This document shows, one piece after another, positions 23,244 through 31,456 of a stretch of 64,000 bases of DNA (within the stretch, counting starts at the first letter, position 1; each line of letters starts with the position of its first letter). The notes under the pieces were generated by a model, which had not been told where the DNA came from, did not search any database, and saw only the letters and a program-made list of their open reading frames with translations. Origin of the DNA: an uncultured Clostridia bacterium (lineage in GTDB: Bacteria > Bacillota > Clostridia > Christensenellales > Aristaeellaceae); NCBI GenBank assembly GCA_934662505.1, contig CAKUKE010000005.1, positions 1-64,000 of the forward strand. Reading direction: 5' to 3'. The position numbers and the translations under genes were made by a program.

Positions 23244-25757
23244 ATGAAGCGCCTGGCCGCCCTCGTCGCCCTTGTTCTGCTTTTCTGTCCCATCCTGCCC
23301 ATCTGCGCTGAAACGGTCTTCACCGTCTCGGCGGGAGAGATCCGCGGGTTCGGCGAAAACCCCGTGACGCTCACCGCGCCCGGGGAGGGCACGGTTTCCC
23401 TGCGCGTTACGGACACGGCGGGCGCGCTTTGGCGCACCCTGCCTGATGTGGCGGTGCACGCCGGTGAAAACACGATGATCTGGGACGGTCTCGGCGACAA
23501 CGAAGAACGGCTGGCAGATCGGGAATACCGCCTGAACGCCGTCTACACCGGCAGGCAGGGCGACGTGCTGCAGGCGGAATGCACCCTCGTCATGGGACGG
23601 TGCAATCAGGCGCTTCTGTACGCCCTGCCCAGCTGCGACACCCTGTATCTGGGCGGCGGAGACGACTGGTTTGTGGAGCTTCAGCTGGTGCGCAAGGGCA
23701 CGGTGGTCATGGATATTTACGCTGCCGATGCGCCGGATACCCGGCTGGACACCCGTCAGAAGGACGTGAAGGACGACAAGCCCGGTCGTTTTTCCTGGAA
23801 CGGCAAGATCAGATATCAGCCTGCCGCGCCGGGCCGGTATCTGCTGCGTTACTATGCGTCGCAGAATCCGGGCTGCGTGCGGGAGGTGCTGCTGACCATT
23901 TCCGCCGACGCGCAGCCGCAGGCGCCTGTCGCGGTCACGGGCAGCCTGTTTCCCGTCGACCTGACGGACGACGCGGCGGTCTGGCAGGCCATGATGCAGC
24001 CCAGCGTGGTGGTGGACATCGGCCAGACCAGCCACCAGAAGGTGCTGGATGCGCCGGGCGGCAAGTCGCTGGGCACCCTCCACGGCGCCTCGCAGGGCGT
24101 GGAGGTGCTATCCATTGAGGACGGCTTTGCAAAGATCACCGCCTGGCAGCATGAGGACGGGGGGCAGGTGACAGGCTACGTGCCCCTGAGCAAGCTGAAG
24201 ACCGTCACGCCCAACAGCGAATACGGTCTGCTGGTCAGCAAGGCCGACCAGACCATGACGGTCTACCGGCGGGGTAAAAAGATCACCACCTTCTCCATTT
24301 CGACAGGGCTGGTCGCCCCGGACCGGCTCATCCGGGAAACGGCGGCAGGCATGTTCGTCACCCTGCTGCACAACGAGGACTTCGCCACCGATGGGTACTG
24401 GTACCGCTACCCCATCCGCTACGACGGGGGCAATCTCATCCATTCCGTGGGCTATCGTTCGGGTACCCGTCCCCGGGATTATACGCAGGAGGAGAGCACG
24501 CTGGGGCTCAAGGCCAGTCACGGCTGCGTGCGCATGCCCCGGCAGGCGGATGAAAACGGTATCAACGCCTACTGGCTCTACACCCATCTGCCCTACCACA
24601 CCCGCATCATGATCACAGACGACCCCCTCCCCCGTCAGCGGCAGAAAAACGCCGCGGTCTCCGGCATGAAGCTGACCCCGCAGGATACCGCTTCCTCCCC
24701 GGCGGCCGCCAATGAGGACGGCTTTCAGGTGACGGACGAGACCCAGACCACCCGCTTCCCCGGGGACGACGGTCTGACCCCGCTGACAGACGTCGACCTG
24801 CCGGAAGACACCCGCACGGTGACCCTCACTCTGGGCGGCGATGCGGTGCTGGGCGTGCGGGAAAAATGGTGGGATCGGGAGGACGCCCTGCCCGCCTATC
24901 TGGACAAATACGGGCTGGACTATCCCTTCAGCGGGTTATCGGCGTGGTTTTCCAACGACGACATGACCTTCGTCAATCTGGAATGCGTGCTCAAGGACGA
25001 CCCGTCCGGTGAAAAGACGGACAAGCTGTACCGTTTCCGCGGGCTGACCGGCTATACAGGCATCCTCCTGCAGGGCAGCGTGGAGCAGGTGAACATCGCC
25101 AATAACCACTACATCGACTACGGCACGGCCGGAAAAGCCGCCACCCGCCACGCACTGGAGGTGGCGGGCATTCCCTACAGCGGCTACGGCGACACCTGTA
25201 TTTTTGAAAAAGACGGCCTGCGCATCGGTTTTGCCGGCTGCCGGGAAACCACCTACCGTCAGGACACGTCCATCATCAACCGGGATATTCAGGCGCTGCG
25301 GGACGCGGGCTGCGACGCGGTGGTCTACAGCATTCATGCGGGCACCGAATATGAAGCGCTTCACAACCTCTGGCAGGTGCGCATGGCACAGGAGGCGGCG
25401 GCAGCCGGCGCCGATCTGGTGGTGGGCAATCACCCGCATGTGGTGCAGGGTGTGGAACGGATGGGCGGCACGGCGGTGCTCTACAGTCTGGGCAACCTGA
25501 TGTTTGGCGGCACCATCGAAATGACCACTTTTGACGCGACCCTCGCCCGCGCGGAAATGTGCTTTGATTCCGCCGGCGCTTATCTGGGCACAAAGATCAC
25601 GCTGGTGCCCATCCTCACCTCCTCCCGCGCCGCGGAGGGCGTCAACGATTATCACCCCGTTCCCGCGCAGGGAGAAGACCGCGCCCGCATTCTGCAGAAA
25701 ATTCAGGCGGATACCCCCTTTGCCCTGCAGGACGGCATGTTTTTTCCCGCCCGCTGA
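23244..25757 (+). CDS. Secreted L,D-transpeptidase-CapA fusion protein
   Basis: A large exported protein (837 residues). Signal peptide 1-22; two beta-sandwich units reminiscent of FlgD-like Ig modules (about 30-120 and 135-222); an SH3-like stretch (about 252-320); an L,D-transpeptidase (YkuD) domain about 325-460 with the catalytic motif ASHGCVRMP (Cys428); a Thr/Ser/Pro linker; and a CapA/PgsA-type metallophosphatase-like domain about 525-800 with GGDAVLG, NIANNHYIDYG, GNHPHVVQG and LYSLGNLMF. The first enzyme class makes 3-3 peptidoglycan cross-links or attaches proteins to the wall; CapA proteins act in poly-gamma-glutamate capsule export/anchoring. Joining them in one chain is unusual. 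GGGAGG precedes the ATG; the gene stands alone. Confidence 0.88.
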   Translation: MKRLAALVALVLLFCPILPICAETVFTVSAGEIRGFGENPVTLTAPGEGTVSLRVTDTAGALWRTLPDVAVHAGENTMIWDGLGDNEERLADREYRLNAVYTGRQGDVLQAECTLVMGRCNQALLYALPSCDTLYLGGGDDWFVELQLVRKGTVVMDIYAADAPDTRLDTRQKDVKDDKPGRFSWNGKIRYQPAAPGRYLLRYYASQNPGCVREVLLTISADAQPQAPVAVTGSLFPVDLTDDAAVWQAMMQPSVVVDIGQTSHQKVLDAPGGKSLGTLHGASQGVEVLSIEDGFAKITAWQHEDGGQVTGYVPLSKLKTVTPNSEYGLLVSKADQTMTVYRRGKKITTFSISTGLVAPDRLIRETAAGMFVTLLHNEDFATDGYWYRYPIRYDGGNLIHSVGYRSGTRPRDYTQEESTLGLKASHGCVRMPRQADENGINAYWLYTHLPYHTRIMITDDPLPRQRQKNAAVSGMKLTPQDTASSPAAANEDGFQVTDETQTTRFPGDDGLTPLTDVDLPEDTRTVTLTLGGDAVLGVREKWWDREDALPAYLDKYGLDYPFSGLSAWFSNDDMTFVNLECVLKDDPSGEKTDKLYRFRGLTGYTGILLQGSVEQVNIANNHYIDYGTAGKAATRHALEVAGIPYSGYGDTCIFEKDGLRIGFAGCRETTYRQDTSIINRDIQALRDAGCDAVVYSIHAGTEYEALHNLWQVRMAQEAAAAGADLVVGNHPHVVQGVERMGGTAVLYSLGNLMFGGTIEMTTFDATLARAEMCFDSAGAYLGTKITLVPILTSSRAAEGVNDYHPVPAQGEDRARILQKIQADTPFALQDGMFFPAR

Positions 25758-25810
25758 CCCGCGTTCATAAACTTTTCCCCTTTCATATACAAATTGGTAT
25801 GAATTAGCTA

Positions 25811-25839
25811 TGGAAAAATGTGCCGGGATGGGGTATAAT
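25811..25839 (+). promoter_or_regulatory. Probable promoter of the P-loop gene
   Basis: TATAAT (25834-25839) with a weak -35 TGGAAA (25811-25816), spacer 17. Confidence 0.5.
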
Positions 25840-25877
25840 GACGACAGAAGAAAATATCAGGAAAGGGGTACATTCCC

Positions 25878-26288
25878 ATGATACAGATTATTCACGGTAA
25901 AAAGGGTTCCGGCAAGACCAAGAAAATCCTGGATATGGCCAACGCCGCCGTCGATCAGCACAAGGGTGACGTGATCTTCCTGGACGACGACAACCGTTAC
26001 ATGTTTGACCTGCGCCACGAAGTGCGTTTTGTCAACGCGGGCGAGTTCGGCTCCGACAGCCCCGAAATGTTCTTCGGCTTCCTGTGCGGCATGCTGTCTC
26101 AGAACTTTGACATCAGCGTCATTTTTGTGGACGCGTTCCTCAAGCTGGTGAAGGTGGATCCGGACAAGACCGCGCGCTTCTTTACCCGGCTGGAAGAGCT
26201 GTCCGAGCGTCACAACGTCAGCTTCATTCTCAGCGTGGCCGTGGACGACACCGTCGCCCCCGACTTCATGAAGAAATATTTCATCTGA
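25878..26288 (+). CDS. Small P-loop NTPase of unknown function
   Basis: 136 residues. A Walker A motif GKKGSGKT (about 7-14) opens the protein; VIFLDDDNRYMFD and ISVIFVDAFLKL are candidate Walker B strands. The size and pattern match small ATP-binding proteins often labelled PilT-like in Clostridia, but nothing here points to pili. AGGAAAGGGG precedes the ATG. It lies alone between the transpeptidase fusion and rubrerythrin. Confidence 0.75.
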   Translation: MIQIIHGKKGSGKTKKILDMANAAVDQHKGDVIFLDDDNRYMFDLRHEVRFVNAGEFGSDSPEMFFGFLCGMLSQNFDISVIFVDAFLKLVKVDPDKTARFFTRLEELSERHNVSFILSVAVDDTVAPDFMKKYFI

Positions 26289-26398
26289 AAAAATTTTTCA
26301 TCCGTGTTTCAACCCCGCTTTTCCCGGTTATGATGATGTTGTGACAGGAAGCCCCCAGGCGGGCATAACACAACGTGATTTTACGGAGGTAGGAATCT

Positions 26399-26941
26399 AT
26401 GAAGTGGGTTTGCAAAGTTTGCGGTTACGTTCACGAAGGCGCCGAGCCCCCCGCCCAGTGCCCCATCTGCAAGGCGCCGGCCAGCAAGTTTGAAAAAGTG
26501 GAAGGCCAGAAGGAATGGGCTGCCGAGCACAAGGTGGGCGTCGCCCACGGTCTGGATCAGCGGGTCATCGACGGTCTGCGGGAGAACTTCAACGGCGAAT
26601 GCTCCGAGGTAGGCATGTATCTGGCCATGGCGCGGGTCGCCCATCGGGAAGGCTACCCCGAAATCGGCCTGTACTGGGAAAAGGCCGCCTATGAAGAAGC
26701 CGAGCACGCCGCCAAGTTCGCGGAGCTGCTGGGCGAGGTGGTTACCGACAGCACCCAGAAGAACCTGCAGATGCGGGTGGATGCGGAAAACGGCGCGACC
26801 GCCGGTAAGACCGATCTGGCCAAGCTGGCCAAGGAACTGGGCTACGACGCCATCCACGACACCGTGCATGAAATGGCAAGGGACGAAGCCCGTCACGGCA
26901 AGGCCTTCGAGGGCCTGCTGAAGCGCTACTTCGGCAAGTAA
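26399..26941 (+). CDS. Reverse rubrerythrin (N-terminal rubredoxin, diiron domain)
   Basis: 180 residues. Rubredoxin-type Cys pairs (WVCKVCGY, Cys5/Cys8; CPICKAP, Cys21/Cys24) come first and the four-helix ferritin-like diiron domain second (about 50-178), with ligand motifs GECSEVGMY, EEAEHAAKF and DEARHGKAF. This domain order is that of clostridial reverse rubrerythrins, which reduce hydrogen peroxide and oxygen with electrons from NAD(P)H via partner reductases. It implies an anaerobe handling oxygen exposure. ACGGAGGTAGG precedes the ATG; a strong terminator follows. Confidence 0.95.
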   Translation: MKWVCKVCGYVHEGAEPPAQCPICKAPASKFEKVEGQKEWAAEHKVGVAHGLDQRVIDGLRENFNGECSEVGMYLAMARVAHREGYPEIGLYWEKAAYEEAEHAAKFAELLGEVVTDSTQKNLQMRVDAENGATAGKTDLAKLAKELGYDAIHDTVHEMARDEARHGKAFEGLLKRYFGK

Positions 26942-26948
26942 GAAAAGC

Positions 26949-26983
26949 AGTGAGAACCAGATCATTCTGGTTCTCACTTTTTT
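26949..26983 (+). terminator. Terminator after rubrerythrin
   Basis: Perfect 12-bp stem (26949-26960 with 26967-26978), 6-base loop, TTTTTT. Confidence 0.92.
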
Positions 26984-27049
26984 ACATTCGGAGCATTATC
27001 TTTTTTGCATTTCAATCCGTTAATCAACAGAAGAAAGGCGCAGGATTCC

Positions 27050-27892
27050 ATGAGCACCGTAACCCAGAGAGCAAAGCAAATCAAACAGCCTTACGGCGGA
27101 TACGTGAAGCCTTCCGCTTTTACTACAATGGCTTTCAAAGATGGTATCGCGCTTGAACCCACGGAAAACATTCACGCCAGTTTGGTGGGGATAGCGGTTG
27201 ATTACATGACGCGTTTTTTAATGATGCAAGATGTGAAAAAAGCGTTTGCTGTCTCGAGGGCAGGCTACAATTCACGCCTTCAAGCATTATGTTATGATGA
27301 CCTGTATAAAATCATGGAGCAGATCGCTTCTGACGGCGAAAGTTCGATGCCTTTTTTGCTGGAGCAGATCAAGGGAATGGATGACGCTTCCATTACGGCC
27401 GCCTGCAAAGCCGTAAGCTATGACGTCTGGTATCGAGACCCGATGGCTGCCTTTTTGTCCAAAGACGCCAGTGAGATCACCCCCGACCAGCCGACCATTC
27501 AGAATATTCGGACGATGATCGAAAGAAGCCTTGCCTTCTGGAAGAATTTCGGTCCTATCACTGCGGAAGGCTTTGATTTTCAGGAAAAAGATGCCCATGG
27601 AGACATCCTCAAAACAGGCTACACAGCCACGGTCAATGCTGGAGAAGGTGATTATTTAACCAGCGATACCCTGTGGGATTTTAAGACTTCAAAAAATGCG
27701 CCCACCAGCAAGCACACGCTTCAGCTTCTCATGTACTATCTTATGGGGAAGCATTCGGGCATCGATATTTTCAAAAGCATCACAAGGATCGGTTTCTTTA
27801 ACCCGCGGCTTAACATCGCATACGTTCTGGACGTGAAGGACGTGCCGGATGCCATCCTAAAAGCTGTAGAGCAAGATGTCATCGGATACTGA
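27050..27892 (+). CDS. Orphan protein with a PD-(D/E)XK nuclease-like core
   Basis: 280 residues, not recognised as a named family. The segment about residues 205-245 reads GEGDYLTSDTLWDFKTSKNA followed by KHTLQLLMYYLMG, which fits the core of RecB/Cas4-type PD-(D/E)XK nucleases (Asp, then D-x-K, then Gln...Tyr helix). Base composition is clearly lower in GC than its neighbours and codons such as AAA, GAT, TAT and TTT are common, suggesting transfer. I start at ATG 27050 (AGGA seven to ten bases upstream). It lies directly after a terminator and abuts a truncated methyltransferase. A role in defence or mobile-element biology is inference only. Confidence 0.65.
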   Translation: MSTVTQRAKQIKQPYGGYVKPSAFTTMAFKDGIALEPTENIHASLVGIAVDYMTRFLMMQDVKKAFAVSRAGYNSRLQALCYDDLYKIMEQIASDGESSMPFLLEQIKGMDDASITAACKAVSYDVWYRDPMAAFLSKDASEITPDQPTIQNIRTMIERSLAFWKNFGPITAEGFDFQEKDAHGDILKTGYTATVNAGEGDYLTSDTLWDFKTSKNAPTSKHTLQLLMYYLMGKHSGIDIFKSITRIGFFNPRLNIAYVLDVKDVPDAILKAVEQDVIGY

Positions 27893-27920
27893 GAACCGTC
27901 CAAAAGCGCCTTCATCCCAG

Positions 27921-28199
27921 TTAGGGCATGCAAAAGCCTGTCAGCCTTGCGCCTGCGGAGAGGCAGTTCCAGTCGAGCGCGACGGATAAAAGCTGCGCCA
28001 CAGGCGCGCCCAGCGTGGCAACGCTCATCAGCGCCTCGACCGTATGAACGTTTTTTTCCTTTCTGCGCCCGATCTGCCGGGTCTGGATACCGCGCCGCTT
28101 CTGCGCATACGCTTTTGCAAAATAGATACTGTAAAACACCGCCAGCACCACCAGTGTCAGCGCCCCGTAAGAAAGTTCCTTCTCCAACGGATACCGCAT
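27921..28199 (-). pseudogene. Truncated isoprenylcysteine carboxyl methyltransferase-like gene
   Basis: Ninety-two codons remain. MRYPLEKELS, then a hydrophobic helix LTLVVLAVFYSIYFAKAY, KRRGIQTRQIGRRKE and a second helix match the N-terminal part of ICMT-family membrane methyltransferases; these normally exceed 180 residues, and the C-terminal SAM-binding half is absent. Similarity fades near 27925, right at the end of the low-GC orphan gene, so arrival of that segment probably removed the 3' half. The start is supported by AAGGAGAGGGG. Confidence 0.65.
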
Positions 28200-28368
28200 G
28201 ATGACCCCTCTCCTTCCGACGCCGCCGTTTCCCGTCCCCAGTGTTTCACAGCGGGCGCCGCCGTTTTTTTCCTGATTCAGACCGGGCAGGGCAAAACTCC
28301 GCGGCATACCCGCCGCAGTCCGCACCCTAATCACCCTTCCAGCGCATTTCATTTTTCCCCGGATGATT

Positions 28369-28482
28369 TCATTCCGCCGCCTGTTTCGGGCACTCGCCCG
28401 CCATCTCCGCACCGCAGCGGATCATCAGGGAGAGGATGAGAAGAACAACGCCGGTCATTATGCCTCCAAAGCAGCCTGTCAT
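28369..28482 (-). CDS. Possible 37-residue membrane protein
   Basis: An ATG at 28482 with GGGAGG ten bases upstream opens a short frame: MTGCFGGIMTGVVLLILSSL-like hydrophobic helix, then a polar tail ending in CPKQAAE. It begins 18 bases after the stop of the upstream membrane protein gene. I do not recognise it; the ribosome site and the single clean helix are the evidence. Confidence 0.4.
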   Translation of the reverse strand: MTGCFGGIMTGVVLLILSLMIRCGAEMAGECPKQAAE

Positions 28483-28500
28483 TTCTTTCGTTCCTCCCAG

Positions 28501-28905
28501 TCAGACGGCAGCCTCCCTTGAAACGGCGTCGATGACCAGAGGAATGTAAATGAACCGAACGCCCAGCTTCCGGATCCTTTCCGCGCCCCTGACGGTGAAG
28601 GGGGTGCCCTCCGCCTGCTCCGCGCGGAGGCAGCGGTGGGTCATGCCCAGCAGCAGGGTTCCCCCGGTGAGCGCGAACGCCGCCGACAGCAGCTTCACGC
28701 TTTTCTGCACCAGATCTGTACCGTCCGGAAAGAGCTGGAGCGGCTCATGGCGGATCAGAAACACATATCCGCCGCGGTACTGTGCCCCAGCGCACAGTGC
28801 GCCGACAGCCAGAGCCGCCGCACCGATCATGCACAGAATGTACGCAGCCTGAACGATGCGCTGCATCACACGGCACGTTTTCTGAACGGTTTCAAGGGTT
28901 TTCAT
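28501..28905 (-). CDS. Small membrane protein (DUF2975-like)
   Basis: 134 residues with helices at about 18-42 and 70-90 and a shorter C-terminal one. The GTPFTVRGAERIRKLGVRFI block resembles the conserved loop of DUF2975 membrane proteins, which are typically about 150-170 residues and followed by an HTH gene; this one seems short at the C-terminus and has no HTH partner. ATG 28905 follows AAAGGAG. Function unknown. Confidence 0.55.
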   Translation of the reverse strand: MKTLETVQKTCRVMQRIVQAAYILCMIGAAALAVGALCAGAQYRGGYVFLIRHEPLQLFPDGTDLVQKSVKLLSAAFALTGGTLLLGMTHRCLRAEQAEGTPFTVRGAERIRKLGVRFIYIPLVIDAVSREAAV

Positions 28906-28925
28906 GACGTTCTTTCTCCTTTTTT

Positions 28926-29780
28926 TCAAATGCAGACGGCTCCCTGTGCGCCGCCCTTTCTTCCCGCGCGTTGCGCTCTGTGAATGTTGCAGGGACTGCC
29001 CCTTGTGCGCCGCCCTTTCACCTGCACGGTGTCAAGCCCCGCTTCGGAGACAGGGAGCGTCAAACGGACGGGCTCCTTCCCGTTGTCCGCATACGGCGCC
29101 GACCCACCCGGCGCGGCGGCTTGAATGAAGTCAGCGCGCCTGTTTTTCCCTTTTCTTCCCGCGCATGCCAGAACCTGCCAGGATTCTTCCACTGCCCTTT
29201 GTCCCGCCGCGCCGGTTTCTTTTCCGGAAGGGTCAGGTGCGCCGGAGGAAGCCGGTCTTTCCAGCTTTTTCCCCATCTCGATCCTTACCTCATGCCGTTC
29301 AGGGTCGTCATTGGCATAGGCGTACAGATCAAACCCGATCACCGAAAAGCCGTTCTTTCGATAAAATGCGATGGCGGCTTCATTGCAGGACTGGGTCTCC
29401 AGCACCAGCATACGGGGCGCAAAGGCCTCCGCCGCATCCTCAATGACGCGCATCAGCGCTGTTCCAAGACCGCTGCGGCGTCTGGAGGGGTCAAACACGC
29501 AGAGGTTGCTGATGCGGAAACGGCTGTTCCAGCTTTCGGGCGAGCCTTCCACGTACCCGATCAGGCTTTCCCCTTCAAACGCGCCGAACGCCACCGGTTT
29601 TTCCAGCCACGCGCCGAAGAACACATCGTCGAACGCCTTTTCAACCGGCGCCTCAAAAGGAAGATGCGTCATCCGAAAACCGTTTTCAACCGGGCAAAGA
29701 TCATCATACCCCTTCGTCACATACCGGACGGTAAACGGCCTGCCCGCATAGGCGCGCCTATCCAACGGCCTGATTTCCAT
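28926..29780 (-). CDS. GNAT family acetyltransferase with aberrant C-terminal tail
   Basis: The first 170 or so residues are a normal GNAT domain: LIGYVEGS (strand 4), the acetyl-CoA loop RRRSGLGTALM, LETQSCNEAAIAFYRKNGFSVIG. It would transfer acetyl from acetyl-CoA to an unknown amine. A typical member would end near HEVRIEMGKKL; here the frame runs on for about 110 residues of Pro/Gly/Arg-rich sequence without domain character, suggesting the native stop was lost. GGAGGATAAAAC precedes the ATG. Confidence 0.75.
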   Translation of the reverse strand: MEIRPLDRRAYAGRPFTVRYVTKGYDDLCPVENGFRMTHLPFEAPVEKAFDDVFFGAWLEKPVAFGAFEGESLIGYVEGSPESWNSRFRISNLCVFDPSRRRSGLGTALMRVIEDAAEAFAPRMLVLETQSCNEAAIAFYRKNGFSVIGFDLYAYANDDPERHEVRIEMGKKLERPASSGAPDPSGKETGAAGQRAVEESWQVLACAGRKGKNRRADFIQAAAPGGSAPYADNGKEPVRLTLPVSEAGLDTVQVKGRRTRGSPCNIHRAQRAGRKGGAQGAVCI

Positions 29781-30051
29781 GTTTTATCCTCCGTTTTGCA
29801 TTTTCCATTTTTACGGTTCAAAAGTACCGCACGCAAGGACCGCTTTTCACCGCGCTGCCGCCGCCCCCGGATGCCCTGCTTTCTGCGCTGCCGCCAGACC
29901 GCCCGGGAAATGAACTGTCCCCCCTGCCTTCGGGCGGCTCGGAAACAACCCGTCCGACGCTCCCCACGGCGCGCAGACAACCGGTTCTCCCTGTGCCGCT
30001 CCAGGCGCACTGTTTGATTGACGCGCCCTCTGTTCAAATAAGTGCATCGTT

Positions 30052-30109
30052 CGATGTACATCGTTTAGTGCGTATTGCCCATTATACTTTGCCCCGTCCC
30101 GCTTGTCAA
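30052..30109 (-). promoter_or_regulatory. Consensus promoter with palindromic operator
   Basis: Minus-strand TTGACA (30104-30109), 17-base spacer, TATAAT (30081-30086). Just downstream of the expected start point is the perfect palindrome CGATGTACATCG (30052-30063), a good operator candidate. Downstream minus-strand genes are the GNAT group. Confidence 0.75.
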
Positions 30110-30158
30110 TGAGAAATGCACTTTATCCAGTCCATCCCTACTCCACACGTTTAAAATT

Positions 30159-30209
30159 ATCGTATAACGATATAATTTTATTGACAAGTAAACATTTCCG
30201 TGATATCCT
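30159..30209 (+). promoter_or_regulatory. Promoter with upstream inverted repeat
   Basis: TTGACA (30181-30186), 17-base spacer, TATCCT (30204-30209). The inverted repeat ATCGT-ATA-ACGAT (30159-30171), set in an AT-rich surround that extends the symmetry, lies immediately upstream and may be a regulator site. Confidence 0.65.
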
Positions 30210-30407
30210 GTCCATAGCAAGATGAAGAGATCCGCTTAAAAGCGGAATGCCCTGTCTGCTTTCCAACCGTTTTCTTTCTCGGCTACGCCCCACGGCGGCG
30301 TCCACGGCTTCACGCCGCGCCGCTTTTCGGGCAGACGGACTTTTTCAAATGCAGCGTTCCGCCCTGCCGCCAACGGCAGGCTTACCCATCGTCAAGGAGG
30401 AAATTTC

Positions 30408-31076
30408 ATGAAAAAGCGGCGCGGCACAGCCCGAAAAAGGCGCGTACTGCTCCTGATCTGCGCAGCGGCCGGGCTGATGGTGCTGGCCGCATGCTGTCTT
30501 TTGTGGAACGGCGCCCGGCCGGACGACCCCTTCGACCCTGCGCTGGAGGGGCTGGTGGATGTACGCACCCGGATGCTGGCGGCGCCGGATCAGCCGACCG
30601 GGACAGAACAATGCTACGTGCTGGCGAAGGGCAAACGCATCCGCCGAACCGCCGCCTTCACGCCGGATGACGCAACGGTTCGCCTCATCCCTGACAGCTG
30701 CGTGGAAAGCTATCTGGACGACGCCCGGGGCGTGGTGGCCAACCGGCTGATCCGTGCCGCATGGACGGATGAGCAGGGCGTCTCCCTGCCGGTGCCCGAC
30801 CGCCTGCTGCCCCTGTTTTCCCGTCTGGCCGAGCTGGAGCATGACCTGTTCCACATCCGGGTGTTCTGCACAGGGGAGGAGACCTTCGTCTTTCTGATGC
30901 GGAACGTCAATCTCTGGACGCCCTGCGCCCTGTACTACTATAATCCGGTCTCAGAAATGCTGACGGAGCTGTTCACCTGGAGCAGCGAGGAGGTCGTGTC
31001 CCTCCGCATCCGCAACCCGGCGCTGCTGCGGACGGTGGGCGCGCCCGCGGGCGGCGAGACCGCACCGCTGCCCTGA
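30408..31076 (+). CDS. Membrane-anchored protein of unknown function
   Basis: 222 residues. A very basic N-terminus (MKKRRGTARKRR) precedes one hydrophobic segment (about 13-33), giving a protein anchored with its bulk outside. The rest is soluble, with no domain I recognise; stretches such as FCTGEETFVFLMRNVNLWTP and LYYYNPVSEMLTELF look structured. CAAGGAGG precedes the ATG. It follows a promoter with a possible operator, and its neighbours give no clue. Confidence 0.7.
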   Translation: MKKRRGTARKRRVLLLICAAAGLMVLAACCLLWNGARPDDPFDPALEGLVDVRTRMLAAPDQPTGTEQCYVLAKGKRIRRTAAFTPDDATVRLIPDSCVESYLDDARGVVANRLIRAAWTDEQGVSLPVPDRLLPLFSRLAELEHDLFHIRVFCTGEETFVFLMRNVNLWTPCALYYYNPVSEMLTELFTWSSEEVVSLRIRNPALLRTVGAPAGGETAPLP

Positions 31077-31354
31077 CCGCCGCTGCCATCACAATTTCCT
31101 TTTTTCCTCCGCCGCACCGACCCTGCTGTTTCCAGATGCAAAAGCGGACGGATGAAAATGGTTTTTACCCTGCCTGCGAGGTTTTCTAAACGCCGGGATA
31201 GATGCAGGATCAGCAAATTGCCGTCCTGCTTTTTCCTGTTTCTTCTCCAGATTCGGAGACAATTGTACCAGCGCCCAGAAGCCGGCTGCCGCCGCCCCTT
31301 TTTTCCCGAACGCAGAAGCGGACGTTTCACGCCCTTCTCACAAAAAACATTTTT

Positions 31355-31386
31355 GCACCGTACGCCGCGCCGGATACGGTGCATTT
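31355..31386 (+). terminator. Terminator-like hairpin
   Basis: GCACCGTA/TACGGTGC stem (31355-31362, 31375-31382) followed by ATTTTCC. Confidence 0.55.
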
Positions 31387-31413
31387 TCCTTTCACATCCA
31401 TTTCATTTGCTCT

Positions 31414-31456
31414 GCGCGCCGCATCGCAGCCGGGCCGTCCGGCGCGCGGCTTTTTT
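31414..31456 (+). terminator. Intrinsic terminator
   Basis: GCGCGCCG/CGGCGCGC stem (31414-31421, 31440-31447) followed by GGCTTTTTT. Confidence 0.75.

Larger units (their letters stand above)
29781..30407. other. Intergenic region with two divergent promoters and operators
   Basis: The minus-strand promoter at 30081-30109 is almost 300 bases from the GNAT start, leaving 29781-30050 without a recognisable gene; a regulator gene may have decayed there. 30210-30407 is a leader with a TCCGCTT/AAGCGGA hairpin at about 30230-30245. Confidence 0.45.

Noticed and set aside
29717..30061. 114-codon minus ORF starting in the CGATGTACATCG palindrome, possible TetR
   Set aside because: Composition is Arg-rich without any helix-turn-helix pattern, and the start has no ribosome site.
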